NCBI RefSeq assembly: GCF_003967015.1
Contig: NZ_AP017560.1
Coordinates: 3,470,048-3,534,047 of the forward strand
Direction of reading: 5' to 3'
Length of the DNA: 64,000 nucleotides
Source: Pseudanabaena sp. ABRG5-3
GTDB lineage: Bacteria; Cyanobacteriota; Cyanobacteriia; Pseudanabaenales; Pseudanabaenaceae
The notes beneath the pieces are model-generated. The model did no database searches. It saw only the letters and a program-made list of their open reading frames with translations, and had not been told where the DNA came from. Of this stretch, positions 24,584 to 34,362 are shown piece after piece. A program made the position numbers and the translations under genes. Numbering within the stretch: the stretch's first letter is position 1; each line of letters starts with the position of its first letter.

Positions 24584-24584
24584 G

Positions 24585-27500
24585 CTAATTCTCCTCGATC
24601 GCACCTAAAGCAATGAGTTTCGCTTTTTGGGCAGGGGTTAAACCTGAAGCTTCGTAAATATTTAAACCTTCATAGGGACGAGGTTCGCGATAGGTTCTAA
24701 TCTTTTGTCCTGTTTTGATATCCCAAAGCTTGACCGTTTCATCACGACTACTACTAGCTAACAGATTTCCATCAGCCGAGAAAGTCACATCATAAATAGT
24801 GTCAGTATGTCCAACTAACGAACTAATAAAATCACCATTTTGCCAGTTCCAAAGGCTGATCTGTGTATCTTCGCCTGCACTAGCTAGGCATATTCCATTG
24901 GGAGCTGCGGCAATAGTTAAAACATTACTATGATGTTCGATCGGCTCAGGATATACCTCCCCATTTTTCGTGTTCCAACGATAAATCTTTTTGCCACTAC
25001 AACCAATGACAATATGGGGTTGTAAAGGCATAAACGAGACCTTGGAAACAATTGAGGAAAGATAATCTAAGGTTTGGAGACATTCTCCTGTTTGGGTATC
25101 CCAAAGCCTGACAGTTTTATCACGACTACTGCTAATAATATAGCGATCATCGGGGCTAAAGGCGATCGCCAAAATTGCCGCAGTATGTCCCTGTAAAACT
25201 CGGAAACATTTGCCTGTCACAATGTCTCTGAGCTTAATTACCTTACTAGTTTCACCCGTTGCCAATAGTTGACTGTCATTGCTAAATACAAGGGTTCTGA
25301 CTAAATCAGGATGTTCACTGATGGTGGCTAAACAGTTACCACTGCTGACATCCCATAGTTTGATCGAACAGTCTTCAGCACAACTCGCAAGCAAAGTACC
25401 ACTGGGACTAAAGGCAACTTGCCATACATGTCCTGCATGACCCTGTAATGAGCGAATCCGTTCACCTGATTGGATATCCCAAAGGCGAATGATTGAGTCA
25501 TCGCCACCACTGGCGAGGATGGTTTGCTCCAGATTAAAAGCGACGGAGCGCACAGCATTGGTATAACCCTGTAAGATCCGAAATTGCTGTCCTGACGTAA
25601 CTTCCCATAGGTTCAGCAAGTGTTCATTTGAATTATTACCACTTGAGGTTTGGCTATCACTGAGATCTGACCAAGAGCGCCCAGTATGTCCTTGGAAAGT
25701 ACGAATACAAAAACCTGTATCAATCTCCCAAAGTTTTACCATTTCATCACCACTGCTGCTGGCTAAAATCAGGCGTTCGGGATGGAAAGCAACGGAGCGT
25801 ACCCAATGGTTATGTCCTGTTAAGGTCTTAAAGCACTGAGCAGTCTTGAGATCCCACAGGCGAATTGTGCGATCGCCACTGCCTGTTGCCAGAGTAGAAC
25901 CATCATGGCTAAAGCTAACCGCAAAAACAGTATGGGTATGCCCTGTAAAGGTTTTAACACAGTTACCTGTTTCCACATTCCACAGCTTTGTGGTTTTATC
26001 TTCACTACCACTAGCTAGCACATTGCCATTGTGACTAAAGTCGAGCGACCAGATGATATCTTGATGTCCTTCTAATAGCTGTATACATTCACCTGTATCA
26101 ACATTCCATAGACGGACTGTCCCATCATCACTACCACTAGCGAGTAGATGACCCTTGGGACTAAAAGCGACAGCTTCGACAATGTCTTCATGCCCCTGTA
26201 AAACCTGAAAGCATTGCCCTGAACGCCACAATCGTACTGTGCGATCGGCATGACCACTAGCTAAAATTGTGCCATCGGGACTAAAAGCCGCAGACATAAC
26301 TGCACCAATATATCCTTGGAGCGTATTTAAACAATCTCCTGTCGATACATCCCATAACTTGATCGACTGATCGATACTACTGCTAGCTAAGACTGTCCCC
26401 GCAGGATTAAACGATACAGAAACGACCCATCCCTTATGCCCTTTATACGTGAGTAACGGTTTGCCATCGCTCACTCGCCAAAGATGGATATCGCCTTTGG
26501 TATCACCGATCGCTAATAATTTGCCATCAGCACTAAATGCAACGGATAGAACACCACCAATTACTTCAGCAAAGACGGATTTAAGTAAAGCTGTTTTGGA
26601 AAAGTTAACACGGTGTAATTTGACTTCCGATAAATAGGCTTGGCGAATGGCAAGATAGGAAAAGTCTATACCCGTTAGGTCAATGCCAAGATGACATAAC
26701 AAATTAATAATATTGCCACCACCATAACCAAAGGTAGACTTCATTTCGCCTTCAGGACGAAGTTCGCGTCGTCTTAGCTCAGAAAGAGTCTGCAATAGCT
26801 CCTTTGCTACCATTTGCCTACTGCCCAAACGTCCCAACAGCTTAGTAGCCAATGGTTCTAAAATTAAGCGAATTTGACTTTGGCGTACATAGTCTTTGGA
26901 TGTGGCTTTAATCAAGGCATAGTGACGCAAATAGAAAAGTTGGCGATTGAGTTTTGACTGGATACTGGGCAAAATTCCGAGGGGATGCTCTTGGGTAATT
27001 TCTTGATAAATTTGCTCAATTAGCAGGTTTGTCACAAACTCCATCACCACAGGTTGTTGCGTAAATCCTGCTGCTGTATGCTCAACTAGCGATCGCCGCT
27101 TGAGCGATCGCAAAGACATCATTAGATAATTTTGTTCGATTGTCGGCACAATATCGGAACGCAATTCATTGGGCTGTACTGGCTCACGGTTAATCGCCAG
27201 CCAAAGCATGATTTGTTTCTCATGAGCCGTGAGTCGCTGATATTGCTGCTCAATCAGATTACTAATGCCACTAAAAATAATCGATTTCTGCTCTAAAAAG
27301 CGATGAATACTACCCGAATAAAGATCTTTAATGGAAGTTGCCGCAATTTTTAGAGCCAAGGGATTGCCCCGATACCATTGCACTAGTCGATGCAGATCAC
27401 TCGACATAGCTCTGATGCCCTTAGCCTCAAGGACACGCTCAGCCGATGGTTCATCCAGACCATGCAGTTGTAAAGCTCTTACAGGTAAGATATCCCCTTC

Positions 27501-28316
27501 TAGTGTGGCAACTTCTTCAGGCATTTCACGGCTAGTAATCACCAAACAACTGCGATGGGAAACTTCGCCAACCCTCCTTAACAAAGCCCCATAGCCTTCG
27601 TAGTCCTTACGATATGCGCCAGTTTGGGCTTCATCTTTTAAAACTGATTCAAAGTTATCTAATACCAATAAACAACGATAGCGTTGTAAATATTCTAATA
27701 AGCGAGAGATCAAGGCATTGGGATCACTGGTATCAGGAGTCTCTCGCTGCTGTGATAGGAAATGAATAATTGTCGCCAACATTTCACTGGGTGTTTTGGC
27801 ATTATTGAGCGATCGCCACACCACAAAGTCAAATTTACCTTGCAATTGCTGAGCGAGCTTGACCGATAAAGTCGTTTTCCCTAAACCCCCCATACCCAAA
27901 ATCGCCACTAATCGACAGCGATCGTGATCAACCCACTGTTCTAACGTAGTTAGCTCTGGGGTGCGCCCATAGAAAAAAGTTACATCAACTACCTCACCCC
28001 AATCTTGGTGACTACCAGTTTGATTATTTAAATTAGGTATGGTGTTACTTAACAAAGCTTTTTTGCCTTGCATTTGACGGCGGACTACATTTTGTACCGT
28101 GCTTTTGGTTACTTTCTCGCCAAAGGTTTCCGTTAGCAAATGCCACAATTTATGACTGACTAACTTGATGTAACCTGCATCGTAGCCAGTTTGTTTTGCG
28201 ATCTCTGAGTAGGATAACCCTTGCCATACTCCTAGAAAGACAGCCTGCTCAACACGAGTTAGACTGCGCTCTTCTAACGACAACTCTATAAATGTCACCG
28301 CTTCATCAGCCGTCAT
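24585..28316 (-). CDS. NB-ARC (STAND) ATPase with WD40 propellers
   Basis: A 1243-residue signalling ATPase. The first ~85 residues form the helix-turn-helix-like N-terminal domain seen on vWA-MoxR-associated STAND proteins. NB-ARC follows: Walker A GMGGLGKT (141-148), Walker B CLLVLDN (about 215-221), and the LPVRALQLHGL and GNPLALKIAA motifs. A winged-helix/helical linker (about 350-540) and a short pentapeptide-like stretch lead to about 15 WD40 repeats (one degenerate, near GRSWSDLSDSQ), enough for two propellers, and the tail PYEGLNIYEASGLTPAQKAK common in cyanobacterial WD40 ATPases. Such proteins oligomerise on ligand sensing; no effector domain is seen, so the output is unknown. Confidence 0.9.
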   Translation of the reverse strand: MTADEAVTFIELSLEERSLTRVEQAVFLGVWQGLSYSEIAKQTGYDAGYIKLVSHKLWHLLTETFGEKVTKSTVQNVVRRQMQGKKALLSNTIPNLNNQTGSHQDWGEVVDVTFFYGRTPELTTLEQWVDHDRCRLVAILGMGGLGKTTLSVKLAQQLQGKFDFVVWRSLNNAKTPSEMLATIIHFLSQQRETPDTSDPNALISRLLEYLQRYRCLLVLDNFESVLKDEAQTGAYRKDYEGYGALLRRVGEVSHRSCLVITSREMPEEVATLEGDILPVRALQLHGLDEPSAERVLEAKGIRAMSSDLHRLVQWYRGNPLALKIAATSIKDLYSGSIHRFLEQKSIIFSGISNLIEQQYQRLTAHEKQIMLWLAINREPVQPNELRSDIVPTIEQNYLMMSLRSLKRRSLVEHTAAGFTQQPVVMEFVTNLLIEQIYQEITQEHPLGILPSIQSKLNRQLFYLRHYALIKATSKDYVRQSQIRLILEPLATKLLGRLGSRQMVAKELLQTLSELRRRELRPEGEMKSTFGYGGGNIINLLCHLGIDLTGIDFSYLAIRQAYLSEVKLHRVNFSKTALLKSVFAEVIGGVLSVAFSADGKLLAIGDTKGDIHLWRVSDGKPLLTYKGHKGWVVSVSFNPAGTVLASSSIDQSIKLWDVSTGDCLNTLQGYIGAVMSAAFSPDGTILASGHADRTVRLWRSGQCFQVLQGHEDIVEAVAFSPKGHLLASGSDDGTVRLWNVDTGECIQLLEGHQDIIWSLDFSHNGNVLASGSEDKTTKLWNVETGNCVKTFTGHTHTVFAVSFSHDGSTLATGSGDRTIRLWDLKTAQCFKTLTGHNHWVRSVAFHPERLILASSSGDEMVKLWEIDTGFCIRTFQGHTGRSWSDLSDSQTSSGNNSNEHLLNLWEVTSGQQFRILQGYTNAVRSVAFNLEQTILASGGDDSIIRLWDIQSGERIRSLQGHAGHVWQVAFSPSGTLLASCAEDCSIKLWDVSSGNCLATISEHPDLVRTLVFSNDSQLLATGETSKVIKLRDIVTGKCFRVLQGHTAAILAIAFSPDDRYIISSSRDKTVRLWDTQTGECLQTLDYLSSIVSKVSFMPLQPHIVIGCSGKKIYRWNTKNGEVYPEPIEHHSNVLTIAAAPNGICLASAGEDTQISLWNWQNGDFISSLVGHTDTIYDVTFSADGNLLASSSRDETVKLWDIKTGQKIRTYREPRPYEGLNIYEASGLTPAQKAKLIALGAIEEN

Positions 28317-28501
28317 GTATACGCCTTAAATATATAAATATAACTTTTATATAACCTTACTTTGTCATTCTAAGATGTTTTATGCTTTGTGGTATTTTGT
28401 TGTGACTTTTGGTGTCGTCATCCTCACTAGTTTGTAGAACAGCAATTCTTGATGATCTTCTCCAGATCCAAAAATCTACCTATAAATTCAAGGTTACTAA
28501 G

Positions 28502-28582
28502 TTAAGTAGACCAAATATAAAACTGAAAGACCTACGGCGCACACCTCAGGTCTTTCAGTTTTAGCTATGCCGAGGTACTTAA
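28502..28582. repeat. Family-1 element, degenerate copy D
   Basis: TTAAGTAGACCAAATATAAA at the left and GCTATGCCGAGGTACTTAA at the right recall the family-1 arms; the inner hairpin is ACTGAAAGACCT with its complement around CGGCGCAC. Confidence 0.55.
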
Positions 28583-28740
28583 GTATTTATATAGCAATCC
28601 TAATTCATTTGAGAGATAAAAATAATTCACGGTAATTTCTTGGATTATTCATAATTGCCATAACACTAGGTTATACAGCTTCTGTAGGATTTTTAAAATT
28701 GGCAAGATGTGCGACTATATCTGAGATCTCATATTGATGC

Positions 28741-28890
28741 TACTTTCAAGACCTAAAATTCAAATTAACCAGCACCTTGGCAACAAAAAGTAAATCTTTA
28801 CGTCTTTTGGCTGGGCATAATATTGATTTTTGTAAAAGCATTCATTTATATAGCTTTTATGAAAAATTAGGTTTTATGGAAAGCATATAA
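28741..28890 (+). pseudogene. Possible C-terminal remnant of a GNAT acetyltransferase
   Basis: One plus-strand frame reads without stop for about 49 codons up to TAA at 28888-28890 and ends ...KSIHLYSFYEKLGFMESI. FYEKLGF is the typical C-terminal strand-helix motif of GNAT acetyltransferases. There is no start codon or acetyl-CoA-binding segment upstream, so if real it is a decayed fragment. The rest of 28317-28923 shows only the repeat at 28502. Confidence 0.35.
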
Positions 28891-28923
28891 CGATATATTG
28901 ATACCATTTTTCAGTTGGAAATT

Positions 28924-30039
28924 ATGAAAATTGCTCTAGTTCACGATTATCTTACGCAACGGGGTGGCGCTGAAAGGGTATTTGAACAAATATGTAAGCA
29001 TTTCCCAACTGCTGATATTTATACATCGATCTACGATCCTCAAACTACAGTTGATTTAGGTGATCGCCATGTCCACACCACATTTTTGCAAAATGTCCCT
29101 GGAACCCGTAAATACTTTCGCCTATTTGCCCCTTTTTACTATGCGGCCTTTAGATCTTTAAACCTTAAGGAATATGACTTAATTATCAGCAGCAGTTCTA
29201 GTTTTGCCAAGGGTGTTCAAAAAAGACCAGATGCAATCCATATTTGTTTCTGCCACAACATTACTCGATTCCTCTGGGATACAAATACTTATCTTCGTGA
29301 ATATGGTGCATATAGCCTTCTGCAACCACTAATTGAGCTAGTTTTTAAAATTATGCGGCGACAGGATTTTGACTATGCTCAATCCCCTGATTATTACGTT
29401 GCTAATTCCACCACAGTTGCACAACGTATTCGCGATGTTTATAAAAAAGAAGCATTAGTCATTAATTATCCGATCGCTGATGGTCGCTTTACTTTCTCCG
29501 ATCAAAAAGATGAATACTATCTTGTTTGCTCACGACATATCAGCTATAAGCGTCTTGATATTATTGTTGAAGCGTTTAACTCCTTAGGCTTGCCTCTAAT
29601 CATTACAGGTGAAGGGCCAAAAATGAAGCATCTACAGTCTCAAGCCCATAGCAATATTAAGTTTTTAGGTCAAGTAAGTGATCTTGAACGCTGTAATTTG
29701 ATGGCAAAGGCAAAGTTTGTAGTAGTGTCTGCTTTAGAAGATTATGGGCTAGTCCCAATTGAGGCAAATGCTAGTGGTACTCCTGTAATTGCCTATGGTG
29801 CTGGTGGAGTATTGGATACTCAAATTTCAGGACTTACGGGTATTTTGTTTGATCAGCAAAATGCCCAATCCTTGACTAACGCCATTATCACAGCCCAAGA
29901 TATGGATTGGAACTATGCCAAAATTCGTGATCATGCGATCACAAATTTTGCCGAAGCTGTATTTTTTGATAAGGTTGATCAGCTAATAGGAGAAATTTGT
30001 AGTAGTAAAAGCACTCATCCAGAGATATTCAAAACTTAA
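28924..30039 (+). CDS. Family 4 glycosyltransferase (exopolysaccharide)
   Basis: A 371-residue GT4 enzyme. MKIALVHDYLTQRGGAERVF is the characteristic start of this subgroup, so I take ATG 28924 rather than the TTG three codons earlier. The donor domain has SRHISYKRLD, TGEGPKMKHLQ and the E-x7-E element EDYGLVPIEANASG. The gene heads an exopolysaccharide group: 59 bases downstream is the Wzc-like kinase, then the initiating sugar transferase. It probably extends a lipid-linked oligosaccharide at the cytosolic face. Sugar specificity unknown. Confidence 0.88.
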   Translation: MKIALVHDYLTQRGGAERVFEQICKHFPTADIYTSIYDPQTTVDLGDRHVHTTFLQNVPGTRKYFRLFAPFYYAAFRSLNLKEYDLIISSSSSFAKGVQKRPDAIHICFCHNITRFLWDTNTYLREYGAYSLLQPLIELVFKIMRRQDFDYAQSPDYYVANSTTVAQRIRDVYKKEALVINYPIADGRFTFSDQKDEYYLVCSRHISYKRLDIIVEAFNSLGLPLIITGEGPKMKHLQSQAHSNIKFLGQVSDLERCNLMAKAKFVVVSALEDYGLVPIEANASGTPVIAYGAGGVLDTQISGLTGILFDQQNAQSLTNAIITAQDMDWNYAKIRDHAITNFAEAVFFDKVDQLIGEICSSKSTHPEIFKT

Positions 30040-30098
30040 TCAACAGGTTAATTAGAGTTAATTTGCTTTACCATAAACATCTTCCATAGGATACAACA

Positions 30099-32303
30099 AT
30101 GAATATATCCACTGTGCAATCAAATAAACCCATGATCTCTGAGCAAGATCCTGGCTATGGGAAGATCTTGGCAGTTTTAGTTCGCAGGCGTTTTTGGCTT
30201 TTAGGTGGGCTAGGACTAGGATTAGCGATCGCTGTATTAATGAATATTATTGCTAAGCCTAAGTACACTAGTTCAATGAGATTATTAGTTGAATCAACTT
30301 ATAAATCTAATTCTTCTGCTTCATCATTTGTTGATTCTAATGTGCAAATTGATTATGCAACTCAGTTAACTCTGTTACAAAGCTCTTCGATGTTTCAAAA
30401 AGCCGCTAACTTACTGGCTACGGAATATCCTGACATCACGGTACTTGATCTGCAATCATTAAAAATTGGGATGCTAGGTGGTAAAGAAGCACCCACTAAA
30501 ATTGTGGAAGTTCAATATACATCTAAAGATCCCGTAAGAACTCGCCAAGTTTTAAGAGCTTTTCAAAAAGTATACACAGACTATAACCGAGAACAACAGG
30601 AAAAACGCTTGCAAAAGGGCTTAGCTGGTATTGATGAGCAAGTTACTAAAGTTCGTAAAAGTATTGCTGATGTAACTGAACTAATTCAAGAGTTTCGTCG
30701 TAAAAATAATTTGTTTGATGCTAGTCAGAGGGTTGCAGAAATTACATCAGCTTTAAGCGGAATTGAGCAACAGCAGCGCAATACTAAACTTGAATATGAA
30801 CAGGTAACTGCTAGGCTTGCATCTTTGCAACAAAAGCTAAATTTATCATCACAGGATGCTGTATTGATCACCCGATTAAACCAGTCACAACGTTATCAGG
30901 CTCTAATATCAGAACTGCAAGCTACAGAAGTTGCGCTTAATCGTGAGAAAGCAAGATTTACAAATGATAATCCTGTCGTTGAAGCCCTACAGCTAAGGTT
31001 TAATCAGCAAAAAGTAAGTCTTGATGAAGAAAGAAAAAGTATTTTAGGGGATGCTAACCTATCTAAATCATCTAAGTGGAATGGTGATCAATTAAGTGGG
31101 ATTGATATCAATTTAGCATCGCAAATTGTTGAAGCACAAACTCAACAAACCCTTTTACAAGCTCGGTTGACTTCTCTAGCAAATCAGGAGCAAACTCTAC
31201 GAACAGAAATTAATCGGTTGCCCAAATTGCTAGGTGAATATGAATCTTTAAAGCCAAAACTGCAAATTCAGCAGGATACTTTGCAAACATTACTGAAAAA
31301 CCGCCAAGATCTAAGCTTGGAAATTGCTCGTGGTGGTTTTGATTGGCAAGTTGTTGAGGAACCGGGGCTTGGTTTTACAGATGCGACCGAAGCATTACGC
31401 AGAAACTTATTGCTAGGTGTTGTTGCTGGCTTATTTCTCGGTGGGATTGCCGCATTTGTTAGAGATATGCAGGATGATACAATGCACACCTATGATGAAC
31501 TAGAGCAGCAAATATCTTCTCTATTTCTATTAGGAATGACTCCTCAGTATTTGCAAGCTGATGAATCAAATACTAATTTTCTGCCCCAGTTTCTCAAGGG
31601 ACAATCGGTTTCACCACTGACAATTGAGATTGTGCAGTGGATTCCTTTCCGAGAGTCTCTCGATTTAATTTATAAAAATATTCAGCTAAATACTTATTCT
31701 CAAGAAGTAACTGTGCGATCGCTTGTGATTACCTCGGCATTGCCTAACGAAGGTAAGTCAACTATTGCTCTTGGACTGGCTACTAGTGCAGCCCGATTAC
31801 ATAAACGTGTGCTATTAATTGATGCAGACTTGAGAGCGCCAACTCTGCATAAAAAGCTCAACTTACCTAATGAAAGAGGTCTATCGACATTACTTGCAAG
31901 TAAAGGTAGTATTGACAGCCGAGATGTCATTCAATCATCGAATACTACTATTGATATACTTACGTCTGGTCCAATTCCTAGTGATTCGGTCACTTTGCTT
32001 AGTTCGGAATGGATGCAAAAATTAATTTCGAGCTTTGAGCAGGAATATGACCTTGTAATTATTGACTCACCTCCAATTTTGGGAACAGTGGATACAATTC
32101 AGATTGCGTCTTGTAGTGGCGGTGTAGTAGCAGTTGCGAGGATTGATCGCATTACTCGTGGTGAGTTTTCTCAAGCTATTTCTATTCTCCAGAAACTAAA
32201 TCTCATTGGTGTGATTGCTAATGCTGTAAAGGAACTACCCCATAGTTACAAATCTGTGGCGATCGATGAGGAAGAAGAAGAAGAAGATCGTGATTCTAAT
32301 TGA
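30099..32303 (+). CDS. Wzc-like polysaccharide co-polymerase/tyrosine autokinase
   Basis: A 734-residue two-domain protein controlling chain length and export of exopolysaccharide. The N-terminal Wzz domain is bounded by membrane helices (about 32-50 and 430-450), with a long periplasmic coiled-coil region. The cytosolic BY-kinase has Walker A LPNEGKST (about 548-555), Walker A' LLIDADLRAP and Walker B LVIIDSPP. BY-kinases usually end in a tyrosine cluster; this one has a single Y717 and then six glutamates (DEEEEEED), so autophosphorylation may differ. Preceded by the GT4 gene, probably one transcript. Confidence 0.9.
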   Translation: MNISTVQSNKPMISEQDPGYGKILAVLVRRRFWLLGGLGLGLAIAVLMNIIAKPKYTSSMRLLVESTYKSNSSASSFVDSNVQIDYATQLTLLQSSSMFQKAANLLATEYPDITVLDLQSLKIGMLGGKEAPTKIVEVQYTSKDPVRTRQVLRAFQKVYTDYNREQQEKRLQKGLAGIDEQVTKVRKSIADVTELIQEFRRKNNLFDASQRVAEITSALSGIEQQQRNTKLEYEQVTARLASLQQKLNLSSQDAVLITRLNQSQRYQALISELQATEVALNREKARFTNDNPVVEALQLRFNQQKVSLDEERKSILGDANLSKSSKWNGDQLSGIDINLASQIVEAQTQQTLLQARLTSLANQEQTLRTEINRLPKLLGEYESLKPKLQIQQDTLQTLLKNRQDLSLEIARGGFDWQVVEEPGLGFTDATEALRRNLLLGVVAGLFLGGIAAFVRDMQDDTMHTYDELEQQISSLFLLGMTPQYLQADESNTNFLPQFLKGQSVSPLTIEIVQWIPFRESLDLIYKNIQLNTYSQEVTVRSLVITSALPNEGKSTIALGLATSAARLHKRVLLIDADLRAPTLHKKLNLPNERGLSTLLASKGSIDSRDVIQSSNTTIDILTSGPIPSDSVTLLSSEWMQKLISSFEQEYDLVIIDSPPILGTVDTIQIASCSGGVVAVARIDRITRGEFSQAISILQKLNLIGVIANAVKELPHSYKSVAIDEEEEEEDRDSN

Positions 32304-32956
32304 TAACTGATTGTACGTGGAACCCTTATTCTCCAAATCCTTCTTCCGCTCAAAACCCAAATAAACAAAGGCAGCGCTTCGCGCTGCCTTTGTTTATTTG
32401 GGTTTTATGTCCTAGCTATCTCTTTCATTGCTATATATCTGAGGACTGAAGTGGCGATCGCCATAACTTAGAGACTCAATCTAACTTTACTAGAGTAGTC
32501 CTAAATCCTCTGTAGGCAAGGCAAGGAGTAGTAGTGCCTTGTTATAATCCTGAGATAATGAGGATTGATTTAGGCTTGCTATATAACTTTTATATAACTT
32601 TTAGTATGACCTTTTAGTAACTTATAGTGGTTGCTATGTTCTGAGAATTAAGGGATAAGTATATTCAAGAAAAGCTAATAATATTTCTAAAATTCCAGAA
32701 GTTCTATGCAGCTCATGTTAAAGAAGTGCATCTGTACTTCTTTAATTTAGGGAATATTCCTTACTTCGACCTATCTAGTAAGTTCCCTAATCAGCCAGTG
32801 CTGTTGATATCTAGAACTCCTGTAGCTAACACTTACAGTTGTTCTCTGAATTAAGCTCAATATTCAGCTTTTCAGTTTATCTGTTACAAAGACAATCTAA
32901 TCCAAGATCTGTATTTACGAGACATCGAGACATTAAGGTTAATTGAGAGGAAAGAC
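32304..32956. other. Long gap with repeat and structured leader
   Basis: Holds the family-2 repeat at 32350-32414, two TATATAACTTTTA-like direct repeats near 32580-32607, and two hairpins in the leader of the sugar transferase: TTAAAGAAGT/ACTTCTTTAA (32717-32745) and TTAGGGAA/TTCCCTAA (about 32746-32793). No gene is evident. Confidence 0.5.
32350..32414. repeat. Family-2 palindromic element, copy D
   Basis: CAAAACCCAAATAAACAAAG, core GCAGCGCTTCGCGCTGC, and the complementary right arm ending GGGTTTTATGTCCTA. It lies 40 bases past the kinase stop and could terminate the transcript. Confidence 0.7.
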
Positions 32957-33886
32957 ATGATAGGTCTTGTTACAAATAAGCTTCAGGTAGTTCAATTTAC
33001 AAATGGTTTGAAAGAATCCATGTTTCTATCCAACTTTAAGTTTCAAGTTGAGGAATCAAAGTCTTTCGTAAACTTCATTGTTAATAAGAACTTCAAGGGT
33101 CTTAAGTTTCCAATTACCAAAGCTAACTTACTCCAAGAGAATGTTCGCAAGCATGATGTAAATACAGTCTATGTGAGACCTGAAATTGGCGAAGCAAGAC
33201 TCAAACATTTAGCTGATCTATGTCAACACTCTACAAAGTCTGTATTTTTAAAATTACCCCATGCAGATGAATTGCCCCAACAAAATAATGCGATCGCATG
33301 GAATATTAAACGTGCGATCGATTGGCTTGCCGCTTTAGTAATTTTGATCATTCTTAGCCCAGTGATGATTGTGTTGGCAGCTATCATTGCAGGTACTTCA
33401 AGTGGTTCGATTTTCTTTCATCAATGGCGTGTAGGTGAGCAAGGTCGATTATTTCGGATCATTAAATTCCGCACGATGATCACAGATGCAGATAAACTTC
33501 ATCATCTAGTCATGACTGGTCAGACTGGGCTCCATAAATGTGAAGATGATCCTCGGATTACGCCTGTAGGACGCTGGATGCGTAAGTACAGCCTTGATGA
33601 ACTCCCTCAACTATTTAACGTTCTACGTGGTGAAATGAGTTTAGTTGGTCCACGTCCTTGGGCTTTATACGATGCTTTACGCATTAGTGGCAATGGTAAA
33701 AGAAGATTAAAATCCCTACCAGGTGTAACAGGTGCTTGGCAAGTTAGCGCTCGCTCTACAATGCTTGACCTCGATGCAGTTACTGAATGCGATCTTAGCT
33801 ATCTTCGTAGTTGGAGTTTGTGGTCAGACTTAAAGATTTTGTTGATGACTGTACCTAAAGTACTATCTGGATTTGGTGCTTTTTAG
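32957..33886 (+). CDS. Undecaprenyl-phosphate sugar-1-phosphate transferase
   Basis: A 309-residue initiating transferase of the WbaP/WcaJ/HepC type (bacterial sugar transferase). After a ~110-residue N-terminal part comes a membrane helix (about 118-145) and the catalytic domain: IIKFRTMITDAD, DDPRITPVGRWMRKYSLDELPQL-type block, SLVGPRP and LPGVTGAWQVSARS. It starts polysaccharide repeat synthesis by loading a sugar phosphate onto the lipid carrier. The soluble N-terminal region without further membrane helices resembles HepC of Anabaena. ATG start with GAGAGGAAAG upstream. Its own long leader suggests separate control from the kinase gene. Confidence 0.9.
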   Translation: MIGLVTNKLQVVQFTNGLKESMFLSNFKFQVEESKSFVNFIVNKNFKGLKFPITKANLLQENVRKHDVNTVYVRPEIGEARLKHLADLCQHSTKSVFLKLPHADELPQQNNAIAWNIKRAIDWLAALVILIILSPVMIVLAAIIAGTSSGSIFFHQWRVGEQGRLFRIIKFRTMITDADKLHHLVMTGQTGLHKCEDDPRITPVGRWMRKYSLDELPQLFNVLRGEMSLVGPRPWALYDALRISGNGKRRLKSLPGVTGAWQVSARSTMLDLDAVTECDLSYLRSWSLWSDLKILLMTVPKVLSGFGAF

Positions 33887-33950
33887 GGGAAAACTTTATA
33901 TCAGTCACGTGTAAAAGGTTTGCCTATGTAAATACATGGGCTTTTCTCAT

Positions 33951-33995
33951 CAAAACAGTAAAGGCAGTGCAAAGCACTGCCTTTACTGTTTTGGG
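33951..33995. terminator. Hairpin next to the thioredoxin-like ferredoxin gene
   Basis: CAAAACAGTAAAGGCAGTGC and its complement around AAA; it overlaps the 3' end of the minus-strand ferredoxin gene and lies after the sugar transferase. Confidence 0.7.
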
Positions 33996-34276
33996 TGCAG
34001 TCGAGGATGCAGCATTGACTGTATAGGTGTATTGCCAAGTAAATGTGTGGCAATAATTGCTTGAGCTTTTTTAGGGGTAATGTGCCAGTAATAAACATTG
34101 TCTGGCAGCACCATAACTATGGGACCAGAGCCACATAAACCCAAACATCCACAGGATATTATCGTCACATTAGGGATTTTCTGCTGTTGCAATGCTGCTA
34201 AAACTTGACCTGCACCGTCTTTAGTACAGGTGCGGTATTGACATACAAGTACTTGACGTTGTGAGGGACTATCCAA
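33983..34276 (-). CDS. Thioredoxin-like [2Fe-2S] ferredoxin
   Basis: A 97-residue protein with the (2Fe-2S) thioredoxin-like ferredoxin pattern: CQYRTC near residue 12 and SCGCLGLCGSGP near residue 42 supply the four cysteines. Similar proteins transfer electrons to or from redox enzymes; partner unknown. Start is a TTG at 34276, since no ATG or GTG is available upstream of the first cysteine motif. The last few residues (LHPRLHPKQ) are encoded within a palindromic hairpin. A second palindrome separates it from the stress-protein gene upstream. Confidence 0.8.
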   Translation of the reverse strand: MDSPSQRQVLVCQYRTCTKDGAGQVLAALQQQKIPNVTIISCGCLGLCGSGPIVMVLPDNVYYWHITPKKAQAIIATHLLGNTPIQSMLHPRLHPKQ

Positions 34277-34311
34277 GGTTGGAAAACCGAAAATTAATCT
34301 CAGGGATGCTT

Positions 34312-34348
34312 TAAGTTTTTATTTTGCCGACGGCAAAATAAAAACTGC
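34312..34348. repeat. Short palindrome
   Basis: AGTTTTTATTTTGCCG and its complement; possible terminator of the universal stress protein gene on the minus strand. Confidence 0.65.
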
Positions 34349-34362
34349 CAGATACATAAACC

